From the NCBI RefSeq assembly GCF_023276375.1, contig NZ_JALLPK010000001.1, positions 2,666,001 through 2,730,000 on the forward strand: a stretch of DNA of 64,000 nucleotides, written 5' to 3'. Source of the DNA: Halocatena marina. GTDB lineage: Archaea; Halobacteriota; Halobacteria; Halobacteriales; Haloarculaceae. The position numbers were made by a program, and so were the translations under genes. Position 1 is the stretch's first letter, and each line of letters opens with the position of its first letter. The notes beneath the pieces were generated by a model. That model ran no database searches, was not told where the DNA came from, and saw only the letters and a program-made list of their open reading frames with translations. Below, piece after piece: positions 33,732 to 42,757 of this stretch.

Positions 33732-35708
33732 ATGAGCAACGAGGAACAAGAACTGGAAGCTCGATTAGCTGATCAGGAATATTTCCGGCCCTCACCCGAG
33801 TTCGTCGGGCAGGCGAACGTGAGTGATCCAGCAATCTACGATCGATTCGATGATTTTCCGGCGGGTTTCGAAGAATACGCCGAATTATTGGACTGGGACA
33901 AACGCTGGGATGAGGTGTTAGACGCGAGCAACCCCCCGTTTTATGAGTGGTTCGTCGGCGGGGAGTTGAATGCCTCGTACAACTGCGTCGATCGACATCT
34001 CGACGAGCGCAAGAATCAAGCGGCACTGCGTTGGGAGGGCGAAGACGGCACACAGCGCACGCTCACCTACCAAGATCTCTACCGAGAGGTCAACGAGATG
34101 GCGGCCGCCTTACAATCAATCGGTGTTGAAGAAGACGACATCGTGACGATCCACCTTCCCATGGTGCCCGCCTTGCCGATCACGATGCTAGCGTGTGCTC
34201 GTCTTGGCGCCCCCCATTCGGTGGTGTTCGCGGGCTTTTCGGCCAGCGCGCTAGCCGAGCGAGTGCGTGATGCCGACTCCGAGTACATCATCACGATCGA
34301 CGGCTACTACCGCCGAGACGAGTTGCTCGATCACATCCAGAAAACCGATCAGGCGCTCACAGAGGTCGAACACGACCCACAGGTACTGGCGTGGACCCGC
34401 CACGACGACGCTCGTCACGAGATCGACGAGGAGTATACGATGGTCGACGACTTACTGGCCGAGCACCGTCGTGAGGAGGTCGAGCCAGTCTCACGGGCGG
34501 CTGAGGATCCGCTGTTCTTGATGTACACCTCAGGGACGACAGGCAAGCCCAAGGGCTGTCAGCACCGGACAGGAGGATATCTCGCGTACGTGACGGGAAC
34601 TTCGAAATACGTCGAGGATATCAAGCCTGAGGACACCTACTGGTGTTCGGCGGATATCGGCTGGATTACTGGGCACTCGTATATCGTGTATGGGCCGCTC
34701 GCGCTCGGAACGACGTCGCTCATGTACGAGGGTGCGCCGGATCATCCACACAAGGGACGCATCTGGGAGATCGCAGAGCGCTACGACGTGGATATCTTCC
34801 ACACCTCTCCCACTGCCGTGCGGATGTTCATGAAATGGGGCGAAGAGTATCCCGAAGAGTACGACTTTGACTTCCGGCATATGACGACAGTTGGTGAACC
34901 GATCCAGCCCGAGGCGTGGCTGTGGTATTACACCCACATTGGCGATGAAAGCGCGGTGATCGTCGACACGTGGTGGCAGACCGAAACAGGCGGACACCTG
35001 ATCACGAACCTCCCTGCGCTCCAAGACATGAAGCCCGGGAGTGCAGGTGTGCCTGCTCCAGGAATCGCTCCCGCACTCTACAACGATGCGGGCGAATCTC
35101 TCGAATCAGCGAACGGTCAAGCGGGTAATCTCGTGATCGAGAACCCATGGCCGGGAATGCTCCAGACGGTCTACGGTGACGACGAGCGATTCATCAATAC
35201 CTACTGGGCGGACTTTTCGGAGACAGACTCTGATGACTGGCACGATTGGACGTACAAGGCAGGCGACGGCGCGGTCCACGCCCAAGATGGTTACTTCCGG
35301 GTGCTCGGGCGGTTAGATGACGTGATGAACGTGGCGGGGCACCGGCTGGGAACGATGGAGCTCGAATCAGCAGTCGCAGAAGTCGAAGCCGTGGCCGAGG
35401 CAGCGGTAGCCGCACGCGAGCACGCCGAGAAAGGGGAAGTTCCGGACGTCTACGTCACGCTGCGCGAAGGTCAGGAAGAAAGCGAGGAGGTACGCGAGGC
35501 GATCGTCGGGGCGATCGAAACGGAAATCGGACCATTCGCGCGACCGGCGAACGTGCTGTTTGTCGCTGATTTGCCCAAGACTCGATCGGGGAAGATCATG
35601 CGCCGGCTGCTTGAGGACATCTCGAACGAGGAGGAACTGGGCGATACGACGACGCTACGCGATCCCAGCGTCCCCGAACAGATCCGCGAACAGATCCAAG
35701 CAGGCTGA
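33732..35708 (+). CDS. acs: acetate--CoA ligase (AMP-forming)
   Basis: A 658-residue acetyl-CoA synthetase that makes acetyl-CoA from acetate, ATP and CoA via acetyl-AMP. Adenylation motifs are YTSGTTGKPKG (from residue 264), DTWWQTETGG (about 412), and YKAGDGAVHAQDGYFRVLGRLDDVMNVAGHRLG with the hinge Asp. The conserved regulatory Lys is in KTRSGKIMRRLL (about 620); in bacteria this Lys is acetylated by Pat-type enzymes. ATG at 33732, with a long AT-rich upstream region holding a palindrome. Active on acetate or possibly propionate, which would fit the mutase gene upstream. Confidence 0.95.
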   Translation: MSNEEQELEARLADQEYFRPSPEFVGQANVSDPAIYDRFDDFPAGFEEYAELLDWDKRWDEVLDASNPPFYEWFVGGELNASYNCVDRHLDERKNQAALRWEGEDGTQRTLTYQDLYREVNEMAAALQSIGVEEDDIVTIHLPMVPALPITMLACARLGAPHSVVFAGFSASALAERVRDADSEYIITIDGYYRRDELLDHIQKTDQALTEVEHDPQVLAWTRHDDARHEIDEEYTMVDDLLAEHRREEVEPVSRAAEDPLFLMYTSGTTGKPKGCQHRTGGYLAYVTGTSKYVEDIKPEDTYWCSADIGWITGHSYIVYGPLALGTTSLMYEGAPDHPHKGRIWEIAERYDVDIFHTSPTAVRMFMKWGEEYPEEYDFDFRHMTTVGEPIQPEAWLWYYTHIGDESAVIVDTWWQTETGGHLITNLPALQDMKPGSAGVPAPGIAPALYNDAGESLESANGQAGNLVIENPWPGMLQTVYGDDERFINTYWADFSETDSDDWHDWTYKAGDGAVHAQDGYFRVLGRLDDVMNVAGHRLGTMELESAVAEVEAVAEAAVAAREHAEKGEVPDVYVTLREGQEESEEVREAIVGAIETEIGPFARPANVLFVADLPKTRSGKIMRRLLEDISNEEELGDTTTLRDPSVPEQIREQIQAG

Positions 35709-35831
35709 AACGTACCAGTAAATCCTGACAGTTCCACAGTTCGCTTCCGTTTCTCGTTTTATTGCTCGTGTTCGTTATTCCTGCTTGATCGTGAGATGAG
35801 ATTCGACGTGAACGGACGGTCAGTCGTTTCC

Positions 35832-36206
35832 TTATTCTCGACCGGCGATCAAGACTGGTCGGTTGGTGTTGAGAATGATCGCTTCAGCACCGATTCGCAT
35901 CTGCATTTTTCCGGCGAGTGAGCGATGCCGTCCGCCGATACAAATGAGATCCGCATCCTCACGCTCGGCGGTATCGAGAATCGCGTTTGCGGGTGTTCGA
36001 TCAGTTGCGAGCAGTGACACATCGACCCCGTGATCAATGAGATAGTCGTGGACATCGCTGATGGAAGGAATTGATAGAAGGTCCACATCGTCGTCAGCGT
36101 GGACGATCGTGGCAGAGATGGATTCGCCTGGTAGATCGGAGACCGCTTTGGCTTTCGCACGAGCCTGCGCATCGTCAGTTGCGATTCCCATGACGACGTG
36201 ATACAT
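35832..36206 (-). CDS. universal stress protein (UspA family)
   Basis: A protein of about 124 residues with the UspA alpha/beta fold: an N-terminal YHVVMGIATDD strand-loop, SATIVHADDDV, the helix TPANAILDTAEREDADLICIGGRHRS, and a C-terminal LNTNRPVLIAGRE. The ATP-binding loop usually reads G-x2-G-x9-GS; here it is GGRHRSLAGKMQMRIG, with the final Ser replaced, so nucleotide binding is uncertain. The ATG at 36206 is preferred to the GTG one codon before. It lies 27 bases from a membrane protein on the same strand. Confidence 0.85.
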   Translation of the reverse strand: MYHVVMGIATDDAQARAKAKAVSDLPGESISATIVHADDDVDLLSIPSISDVHDYLIDHGVDVSLLATDRTPANAILDTAEREDADLICIGGRHRSLAGKMQMRIGAEAIILNTNRPVLIAGRE

Positions 36207-36232
36207 CACCTCAAATTCAGTTCCGATGGTAT

Positions 36233-36508
36233 TTACGAATTATCGTCGACCGGTTCAGCGTATCGGTTCGAGACGAAGATCATCAACAGGAAGATCGAAC
36301 CGAGTAGCGTTGCGATCGTGAGTGCACCGTATACGGCCATCCCGATCGCCGTTGGCGGGAGCTGAATCACACCGAATAGCTCCGGGTCAAGTCCCTCGAT
36401 TCCGAAGCTACCGATGGTGAATCCAGCCATGGCAGCGATGCCGACGATCGTGACATATAGATACATCACAAACTTCCGACCGCCAAGCTCAGGAACGTTT
36501 TGGCTCAC
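36233..36508 (-). CDS. small membrane protein (DUF7520-like)
   Basis: A 91-residue membrane protein starting with GTG at 36508 (MSQNVPELGGRKFVMYLYV). It has two transmembrane helices (about 15-35 and 55-78) joined by GLDPELFGVIQLPPTAIGMAVYG. Similar proteins accompany cytochrome oxidase genes in many haloarchaea, and coxA lies less than 400 bases upstream on the same strand; a role in oxidase assembly is possible but unproven. The longer frame to 36688 has a basic, unlike-protein N-terminus and would overlap the 31-residue gene on the other strand. Confidence 0.65.
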   Translation of the reverse strand: MSQNVPELGGRKFVMYLYVTIVGIAAMAGFTIGSFGIEGLDPELFGVIQLPPTAIGMAVYGALTIATLLGSIFLLMIFVSNRYAEPVDDNS

Positions 36509-36569
36509 AGTTCTTATTACGAATAGTGGTACGATTAGCCTTTTGCCCTGCGATGACAACGCCCGGAGT

Positions 36570-36665
36570 ATGGGTGAAAAAGAACTCCTCCTGCTCGTTC
36601 TGGTTGGCATCGCTATGCTCATGTTCGTTACTGGAATCATCCTCGTTTCGAACCTCGTGTATTGA
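36570..36665 (+). CDS. 31-residue single-span membrane protein
   Basis: A tiny ORF, MGEKELLLLVLVGIAMLMFVTGI with a charged start and a 20-residue hydrophobic helix, ending SNLVY. It is divergent from the DUF7520-like gene 61 bases away, and close to the cytochrome oxidase cluster, where small single-helix subunits are common. Its purely hydrophobic composition with a well-placed Met and charged N-terminus makes it a plausible small gene, but it is short and unproven. Confidence 0.4.
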   Translation: MGEKELLLLVLVGIAMLMFVTGIILVSNLVY

Positions 36666-36891
36666 CCGCTACACCGATTGAGAGCCAACTCAAAGCAATA
36701 CCGGGAGATAGATGTAACATCTGACTACCGGCTTCTGGCACGATGTGAAGCTCCGTTATTCTGAATACATCAGCTGGGACAGGACCAGCATATAAACGAA
36801 TACGAGAGGAGAGAAGAAAGAAGAGAGAAAGTTACGAGCGGCGGACAACGCCACCGCAAAATGTCGCTTCGATGGTGGTCGGTCTTACGAT

Positions 36892-38694
36892 TCAGTCTTC
36901 GTCTGCTTCAGTGCCGCCGTCGGTTTTGACTGTATTCGTCTCGTCTCCACCGTCGGTGACGGCAGTCTGGAGGCGGCGTGCGTGCCACTCGAATTCGGGG
37001 GATGTCATACCGTACTCTCGAAGGTTCCACGGATCTTCACCGACGACAGGCCCTTCGTACCACGAGACGACGAAATTCCACAGCCAGACGATCGTTCCGA
37101 TCGCCATGAGGAACGCCCCGAAGGTAGCAATCTGATGGAGATTCTCGGTGAGGATCGAGAATGGAGTACCATCTGAGAGCACGTACGTCGCGTATCGGCG
37201 AGGCATGCCCTCATAGCCCAACAGCAACATTGCAAAGAACGTGATGTTGGATCCGAGCATCCACAGTCCGAAGTGCCACCGTGCGAGTGTCCGCTGGTAC
37301 ATCCGACCAGTGAAGATCGGATACCAGTAGTACATGGCAGCGAAGCCAGCGAAGGCGATCGCACCCATGACGATGTAGTGGAAGTGACCGACGACGTAGT
37401 ACGTATCGTGAAGGATGAGATCAACGGGAATGGCCGAGAGGAAAATCCCGGTCACACCACCGATAATGAAGTTCGAGACGAAACCGATACAGAACAGCAT
37501 CGGTGCGGTCAATCGAAGGTCTCCGTTCCACATCGTCGTGATCCAGTTGAACGTCTTCACCGCACTCGGGATCGCAATGGCGAGTGAAACCGCCATGAAG
37601 CTCAGCCGGATACGTGGATCGATACCGGTCGTGAACATGTGGTGTGCCCACACGCCAAACGACAGCACACCGATCGCCAACGTGGAGTAGACGACGAATT
37701 TGAAGCCGAATAGCTTCCGCCCCGAGAATTTCGGGATGATGAGGCTCACGACCCCCATCGGCGGCAACACGAGAATGTACACTTCGGGGTGCCCGAAGAA
37801 CCAGAACAGGTGCTGCCAGAGAAGCGAGCCGCCTCCGTCGACCGCGAAGAACGTGGTTCCAAAGTTCCGATCCAGCAGCAGCATGATCAATGCGCTCCCG
37901 AGGAGCGGGAACGAAAACAGGATCAGCCCTGACTGGGTAAGGATCGTCCACGAGAAAATATCGAGGTTCGCCCAATTGATATTTTTCCCACGTTCAGTGA
38001 AGATGGTAACGATGAAATTAACTGCACCCATCGTCGCCGAAACGCCTGTTAAGTGGAGGCCGAGGAGGAAGAGATCCACACCGGGATTGACCTGCTGAGC
38101 CGAGAGCGGTGTGTACATCGTCCAACTCGTTTGGGATGCTTGAATGGCACCACCGGTTGCGGGATCAAGGAAGAAGCCCGCCCAGATGAGCACTGCACCC
38201 GGTGGAAGCAGCCAGAATGCAATGGCGTTGATCCGTGGAAACGCCATGTCGTCTGCGCCGATGAGCAACGGAATGAAATAGTTCGCAAGCGCCGCGATAA
38301 TCGGCGTCCCGAACAGGAACAGCATCGTGATTCCGTGGCTCGTCATCAACGCATTATACAGGTTCTCTCCACCGAGTCCGGCGAGTAGATCCATCTCCGG
38401 TGTCGAGAGCTCTGCGCGCATCAGGAATGCTGCCATTCCACCCCACACAAAGGAGATGACGGCGTATACGCCGTAGAGCATTCCAATGTCTTTGTGATCG
38501 ACCGTCGTCAACCAACGAATAAGGCCGGACGGCTTTTCTTCAGAAATATACCCCGTCTCGTCACTGACGGCGGTGCCTCCGCTGGTAAGTGGCGTGTACG
38601 ACCGCCAGTCCTCCATGCGAGAGAGGACCATTGCCACACCAGCGAGAAATATCCCCATCAAAACAGTCAGCGCGAGCTGTGCTGAGAGGTCCAT
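36892..38694 (-). CDS. coxA: cytochrome c oxidase subunit I (haem-copper, type A)
   Basis: A 600-residue catalytic subunit with 12 or more transmembrane helices. Haem and copper ligands are all present: His in SHGITMLFLFG, the GHPEVYIL motif near residue 300 with the cross-linked His/Tyr and the D-channel Glu, HHMF for Cu-B, and VGHFHYIVMG with two haem His residues. KTFNWITTMW supplies the K-channel Lys. The Glu in GHPEVY places it in the A1 subtype. ATG at 38694 follows a GAAGGG site; GTG at 38700 is the alternative. Subunit II is not nearby. Confidence 0.95.
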   Translation of the reverse strand: MDLSAQLALTVLMGIFLAGVAMVLSRMEDWRSYTPLTSGGTAVSDETGYISEEKPSGLIRWLTTVDHKDIGMLYGVYAVISFVWGGMAAFLMRAELSTPEMDLLAGLGGENLYNALMTSHGITMLFLFGTPIIAALANYFIPLLIGADDMAFPRINAIAFWLLPPGAVLIWAGFFLDPATGGAIQASQTSWTMYTPLSAQQVNPGVDLFLLGLHLTGVSATMGAVNFIVTIFTERGKNINWANLDIFSWTILTQSGLILFSFPLLGSALIMLLLDRNFGTTFFAVDGGGSLLWQHLFWFFGHPEVYILVLPPMGVVSLIIPKFSGRKLFGFKFVVYSTLAIGVLSFGVWAHHMFTTGIDPRIRLSFMAVSLAIAIPSAVKTFNWITTMWNGDLRLTAPMLFCIGFVSNFIIGGVTGIFLSAIPVDLILHDTYYVVGHFHYIVMGAIAFAGFAAMYYWYPIFTGRMYQRTLARWHFGLWMLGSNITFFAMLLLGYEGMPRRYATYVLSDGTPFSILTENLHQIATFGAFLMAIGTIVWLWNFVVSWYEGPVVGEDPWNLREYGMTSPEFEWHARRLQTAVTDGGDETNTVKTDGGTEADED

Positions 38695-38749
38695 ATCCAC
38701 CCTTCAGCACCGGTGGATTAGAAAGGTTATGTTCTGACTTCACGAGTAC

Positions 38750-38793
38750 AGTGTTTTACAATCGCTGCACTCCCGGCGAATAGTGTTGTACAA
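38750..38793. promoter_or_regulatory. direct repeats upstream of coxA
   Basis: AGTGTTTTACAA at 38750-38761 and AGTGTTGTACAA at 38782-38793 (11 of 12 bases equal) start 32 bases apart, close to three turns of the helix, and lie 56-99 bases before the coxA start. In coxA's orientation they read TTGTACAACACT then TTGTAAAACACT. This is the layout of a tandem activator site, perhaps for oxygen- or growth-phase-dependent control. Confidence 0.35.
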
Positions 38794-38942
38794 AACAGCT
38801 CCCGATTGAGCACGCAGATCGACCGTTCGCAAGTGATAAATGTGTGCCCATCGCTAAACCGCAGCCATAACAGAGACATAGTCATGTTATGACATCATAT
38901 TACACTCTGTGATATTGCACCATGCGGTGCTACGGCGTTACG

Positions 38943-39182
38943 TTACAGATTCTCGAGTTTTTCTTCGTCTTTGGCGATGGCCTTTCCGGAGTAGTAGGTG
39001 AGTACTGCCAATCCGATAAAGGGAATGACGAGCAGACTCATTTGGATCGTCGTCACGACTGGGTCGAACTTGAACACCGGGAGGACTGCGAACAAGACGA
39101 CGAAAAACACGATGATTCCAAGCGGGATGATATTGACCGCGAGATCAAGCATCGTTTCCCGGTCGAAAACACTCGATTCCAT
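38943..39182 (-). CDS. DUF6684-like small membrane protein
   Basis: A 79-residue protein with two transmembrane helices (about 14-34 and 47-65). MESSVFDRETMLDLAVNIIPLGI, FKFDPVVTTIQMSLL and YYSGKAIAKDEE match the DUF6684 family found beside cytochrome oxidase genes in haloarchaea. Function unknown; location suggests a small oxidase-associated subunit or assembly factor. ATG at 39182. The longer frame upstream is a shadow of the neighbouring gene. Confidence 0.75.
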   Translation of the reverse strand: MESSVFDRETMLDLAVNIIPLGIIVFFVVLFAVLPVFKFDPVVTTIQMSLLVIPFIGLAVLTYYSGKAIAKDEEKLENL

Positions 39183-39226
39183 GACAACGGATGAGAGTGG
39201 AAGCGTAAATAGGCTATCGATTCGCG

Positions 39227-39652
39227 TTACAGTGTCTCGACATCCGGCTCGACAAACTGTGCGAGTTGGCTCACCACGATAGCGATAACGCCGGCGACGA
39301 CGATGGAGAGGCCACGAATGGCGATGCCGTTCGGTCGGGCACTGAACAACTCTGATAACACCGACGAGAGCGCAGCGACGCTCGCGCTGGGTACCTGTGT
39401 TGCAACGAGTATGCCACCGAGTACGATGAGAACGAGACCCAATCCACCGAGAATACCCCACGCTTGTTCGGTGTAGCCTGCCTCCGTGACAATTCCAGCG
39501 ATACTTCCCGAAAACAGGAGTAATCCCCCGACCGACAGTGGAATAATTCCTAAAAGAATGCCGAGTTCGGAGATGACAAGCCCAAGTGCGACGAACAGGG
39601 GCCACGGACTCGACATCCGATACTGGTCACTCAATCCCGGTTGGTCGTCCAT
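39227..39652 (-). CDS. DUF7541-like membrane protein of the oxidase cluster
   Basis: A 141-residue protein with four transmembrane helices. It begins MDDQPGLSDQYRMSSPWPLFVALG, typical of the haloarchaeal DUF7541 family, which is linked to cytochrome oxidase loci. The second and third helices are rich in Gly and Val; the fourth ends at SQLAQFVEPDVETL. ATG at 39652 is preferred to the longer 39715 reading because the family begins here. With DUF6684-like and coxA genes on the same strand it likely forms one transcription unit. Confidence 0.72.
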   Translation of the reverse strand: MDDQPGLSDQYRMSSPWPLFVALGLVISELGILLGIIPLSVGGLLLFSGSIAGIVTEAGYTEQAWGILGGLGLVLIVLGGILVATQVPSASVAALSSVLSELFSARPNGIAIRGLSIVVAGVIAIVVSQLAQFVEPDVETL

Positions 39653-39718
39653 AGCACGGTTACGAAATACACCCTCAAAGGAGCGTCGGATCGACGGTTG
39701 TCGTTCGAGCTGCAAGTA

Positions 39719-40933
39719 TCAGGCGAACGTCCGGCTGATCTCGTTGTTCTCGCTTTCCTCGTCGTTGATCTTCTCCCACGCGTTATCGAAGTCCTCACGA
39801 CGAACGGTGTCGCGGTCGTCTCTGATAGCGAACATCCCGGCCTCGGTACAGATCGCTTTGATATCTGCACCACTTGCAGACCCGGTATCGGTAGCCAGCT
39901 GCTCGAAATCAACGTCGTCATCGACGTTCATCGAACGAGTGTGGATCTGGAAGATCGCTTCTCGGCCTTCCTGCTCTGGTTTCGGGACCTCGATAAGACG
40001 GTCGAACCGTCCGGGTCGGAGGATAGCGCGGTCGAGCATGTCGAATCGGTTGGTGGCCGCGATGATGCTGATCTGTCCCCGGTCGTCAAAGCCGTCCATC
40101 TCGGAGAGCAACTGCATCATGGTGCGCTGAACTTCGGCATCGCCCGACGTTTTCGAGTCGGTCCGTTTCGAAGCGATCGCGTCGATCTCGTCGATGAAGA
40201 TGACAGCTGGTTCGTGCTGGCGAGAGAGTTCAAAGAGGTCGCGCACGAGCTTTGCACCCTCTCCGATAAACTTGTGAACGAGTTCCGAGCCAGCCATTTT
40301 GATGAACGTCGCGTCGGTCTGGTTGGCAACCGCCTTTGCAAGCATCGTCTTCCCTGTCCCCGGGGGTCCGTAGAGCAACACGCCCGACGGCGGATCGATA
40401 CCGACAGCATCGAATCGATCCGGGTTGGTAAGCGGCATCTCGACGGTTTCGCGCACTTCCTCGACTTGCTCGTCGATGCCACCGATGTTCTGGTACGTCA
40501 CGTCCGGGTCGTGTTCAACTTGCATTACGCGCGCACGAACGTCGGTCTCTGCGTCGAGAACGCTGACGATCGAAAGAGAGTTGTTGACCGCGACACGCGC
40601 GTCGGGTTCGAGCTGATCGCGCATCTCGTCAGTAACCTCGGTGAGCGCCTCCTGATTGTTTCCGTGCTGTTTTATGATAATGCCCTCATTAGAAATTTCC
40701 TGTACCGTAGCAACGAACAGCGGCGATTGCTTGAGCTTCTTGTTCTCGTGTGTCAATCGCTCGAGCTTTTGCTGATACTTGTTATTTTCCGCGTTCGCAT
40801 CGAGGAGCTTATCTCGCATCTCTTCGTTTTGTCCCTCGAGAATCTCCAGTCGTTCTTGAAGGGACTCAATTTTCTCCTGTTGTGACGCGTCGGGATCATA
40901 TGGCCAATCGACGTCGTCAACGATGTCGGTCAT
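39719..40933 (-). CDS. pan: proteasome-activating nucleotidase PAN
   Basis: A 404-residue AAA+ ATPase that unfolds proteins and feeds them to the 20S proteasome. After an N-terminal coiled coil (about 15-75, ESLQERLEILEGQNEEMRDKL) comes an OB domain, then Walker A GPPGTGKTMLAKA (about 187), Walker B VIFIDEIDAIA (about 242), and the SRH with Arg fingers (RPGRFDRLIEVP). The C-terminus ends TFA, so the HbYX motif that opens the proteasome gate has Phe instead of Tyr. ATG at 40933 fits a TATA-like element 27 bases upstream. Normal length. Confidence 0.95.
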   Translation of the reverse strand: MTDIVDDVDWPYDPDASQQEKIESLQERLEILEGQNEEMRDKLLDANAENNKYQQKLERLTHENKKLKQSPLFVATVQEISNEGIIIKQHGNNQEALTEVTDEMRDQLEPDARVAVNNSLSIVSVLDAETDVRARVMQVEHDPDVTYQNIGGIDEQVEEVRETVEMPLTNPDRFDAVGIDPPSGVLLYGPPGTGKTMLAKAVANQTDATFIKMAGSELVHKFIGEGAKLVRDLFELSRQHEPAVIFIDEIDAIASKRTDSKTSGDAEVQRTMMQLLSEMDGFDDRGQISIIAATNRFDMLDRAILRPGRFDRLIEVPKPEQEGREAIFQIHTRSMNVDDDVDFEQLATDTGSASGADIKAICTEAGMFAIRDDRDTVRREDFDNAWEKINDEESENNEISRTFA

Positions 40934-41084
40934 CCAGCGACGACTAGCGCTCGTATTCATAAGAGGCTTCGGGTCGGTTCAATTCAACGTGTACGTATTC
41001 TGGCTTTCTGTCCCCGAACAGAGCTGATCTCGACTGAATACGTTCGTACACAGCGCCGTAAGCTATCTATATCACCCAGAAATC

Positions 41085-41103
41085 AAATTACCAAAGGTAA
41101 TTT
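41085..41103. promoter_or_regulatory. palindrome upstream of the winged-helix gene
   Basis: AAATTACC-AAA-GGTAATTT, eight-base arms with a three-base spacer, all exact. It lies 43-61 bases before the ATG at 41146 and just upstream of the TATA-like ATTATAAATA at 41130. A dimeric winged-helix regulator could bind here; the divergent pan promoter is about 150 bases away. Confidence 0.55.
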
Positions 41104-41145
41104 TAGAATGGAAAATATTACATTGTTGCATTATAAATAGGAGAT

Positions 41146-41403
41146 ATGCCCACGGCAGAGGAGAGCGGCGGAGAACAACACAGTGAGGAAGCCCTCCGAG
41201 ACTGTCCACCGAGCGCAAAACTGGTCGCAAAGGTACTCGAATACGATGGTCCACTGACCCAACAAGAGCTGGCCGAACAGACGCTGTTACCGACACGAAC
41301 GGTGCGGTATGCAGTCTCTCGCCTAGACGAAGTTGGTGTCGTTCAATCTCGGTTTTCGTTTACCGACGCCAGAAAGCGGGTGTACCAGCTCACGCCAGAG
41401 TGA
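41146..41403 (+). CDS. winged-helix transcription regulator
   Basis: An 85-residue protein with one winged helix: ALRDCPPSAKLVAKVLEYDGPLTQQELAEQTLLPTRTVRYAVSRLDEVGVV covers the recognition helix (PTRTVRYAVSRL), followed by the wing FSFTDARKRVYQL. It is compact, without ligand domain, and resembles MarR/TrmB-like regulators of haloarchaea. ATG at 41146 is preceded by TATA ATTATAAATA about 15 bases before; a perfect palindrome lies further upstream, which may be its own operator. Targets are unknown. Confidence 0.85.
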   Translation: MPTAEESGGEQHSEEALRDCPPSAKLVAKVLEYDGPLTQQELAEQTLLPTRTVRYAVSRLDEVGVVQSRFSFTDARKRVYQLTPE

Positions 41404-41494
41404 CAATTTTGCTCGATCGGGTCGGCGTGCCCGTCGATCACTTTCGGGACGCTCGCACAATCGATTTAGGTATTGGAGTAAAACTCTCGAACAG

Positions 41495-42757
41495 ATGACG
41501 CGCGTGATTCACACGGGCGATACGCACATCGGGTATCAGCAGTATCACCAGCCCGAACGCCGCCACGATTTCCTCGATGCGTTCGGACAAGTGATCGATG
41601 ATGCGATCGACGACGAGGTTGATGCGGTCGTTCACGCTGGCGACCTTTTCCACGACCGACAGCCCGGCCTACAGGACATTCTCGGAACACTCTCACGACT
41701 CCGGCCGCTTGCAGCCGCCGACATCCCGTTCCTCGCTGTCGTCGGTAACCACGAATCGAAACGGGATGTTCAGTGGCTCGATCTGTTCGAGTCACTCGGA
41801 TTGGCTGTTCGAATCGGACGAACGCCACACGTCGTTGGCGACACGGCCTTTTATGGAATGGACTTCGTCCCCCGTGCACAGCGTGCTGCGCTGGAGTACG
41901 ACTTCGAACCTCACACCGCCGAACACGCTGTGCTCGTTACTCATGGACTGTTCGAACCGTTCGAGTACGGCGACTGGGCCACAGAGCAGGTGCTACAAGA
42001 ATCAACGGTGTCGTTCGATGCAATGTTGCTCGGTGATAACCACACGCCAGACCGCACGGAGATCGACGGAACGGTGGTTACGTACTGTGGATCAACCGAG
42101 CGCGCGAGTGCGTCCGAAACTGACGAGCGAGGCTACAACATCGTTAGTTTTTCTGAAGAGTCTGACTCCCATCAGGTTCACATCTCACGGCGTGGCCTGG
42201 AGACACGCGAGTTCGTGTTCATCGATCTCGAACTCAAGTCCGGGGAAGGAATTGAGCGAATCACAGAACGTGTTGGCCAACACGATCTGACCGACAGCGT
42301 TGTTGTCGTCACGATTGATGGTGAAGGCGATCCTGTCGCTCCTGCTAGTGTCGAGTCGTTTATCGACGAACAAGGGGCGCTCGTCGCTCGTGTAACCGAT
42401 CGGCGCGAACGAGATGACGAGGAGGAAATCGAGGCAAACTTCGCTGATCCGGATGAAGCCGTCCGCGAACGAGTACGCGATCTCGGGTTGAGCGTGGCCG
42501 CGCAGGGCATCGACGAAACCGTCCGGACGAACACCATCGCAGACGCGAACGTGGCGGATGAAGTCCAACGACGAGTTCAAGATCTCATCGACGACGCTGA
42601 TGCGTTCGCTGTCGACACCGATGCACAAGCAAAGAGAGAAAACGGCGACGCAAACGACGGCGCTGCGGTTTCGGAGAGTACAGAGGAAGAGGCCGACGAC
42701 GGGGAGACGGCAGCCGACGGAGGGGCTGAACAGTCGACAATGGGTGAGTACCAGTGA
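41495..42757 (+). CDS. mre11: DNA double-strand break repair nuclease Mre11
   Basis: A 420-residue nuclease that processes DNA ends with Rad50. Metallophosphoesterase motifs are in order: IHTGDTHIG, VVHAGDLFHDRQP, VVGNHESKRD, LVTHGLFEPFEYG and LLGDNHTPD. The first (D-x-H) and the GNHE block give the metal ligands. The C-terminal part from about residue 265 is acidic, with a disordered tail of Glu, Asp and Ala (EESTEEEADDGETAADGGAEQ), a typical haloarchaeal extension. ATG at 41495 begins MTRVIHTG, the family start. Its stop overlaps the Rad50 start codon (GTGA), so the pair is translationally coupled. Confidence 0.95.
   Translation: MTRVIHTGDTHIGYQQYHQPERRHDFLDAFGQVIDDAIDDEVDAVVHAGDLFHDRQPGLQDILGTLSRLRPLAAADIPFLAVVGNHESKRDVQWLDLFESLGLAVRIGRTPHVVGDTAFYGMDFVPRAQRAALEYDFEPHTAEHAVLVTHGLFEPFEYGDWATEQVLQESTVSFDAMLLGDNHTPDRTEIDGTVVTYCGSTERASASETDERGYNIVSFSEESDSHQVHISRRGLETREFVFIDLELKSGEGIERITERVGQHDLTDSVVVVTIDGEGDPVAPASVESFIDEQGALVARVTDRRERDDEEEIEANFADPDEAVRERVRDLGLSVAAQGIDETVRTNTIADANVADEVQRRVQDLIDDADAFAVDTDAQAKRENGDANDGAAVSESTEEEADDGETAADGGAEQSTMGEYQ

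Noticed and set aside
39641..40885. 414-codon plus-strand frame opposite pan
   Set aside because: It lies entirely opposite pan, which has clear AAA+ motifs; the translated frame is Arg/Leu/His-rich without motifs.
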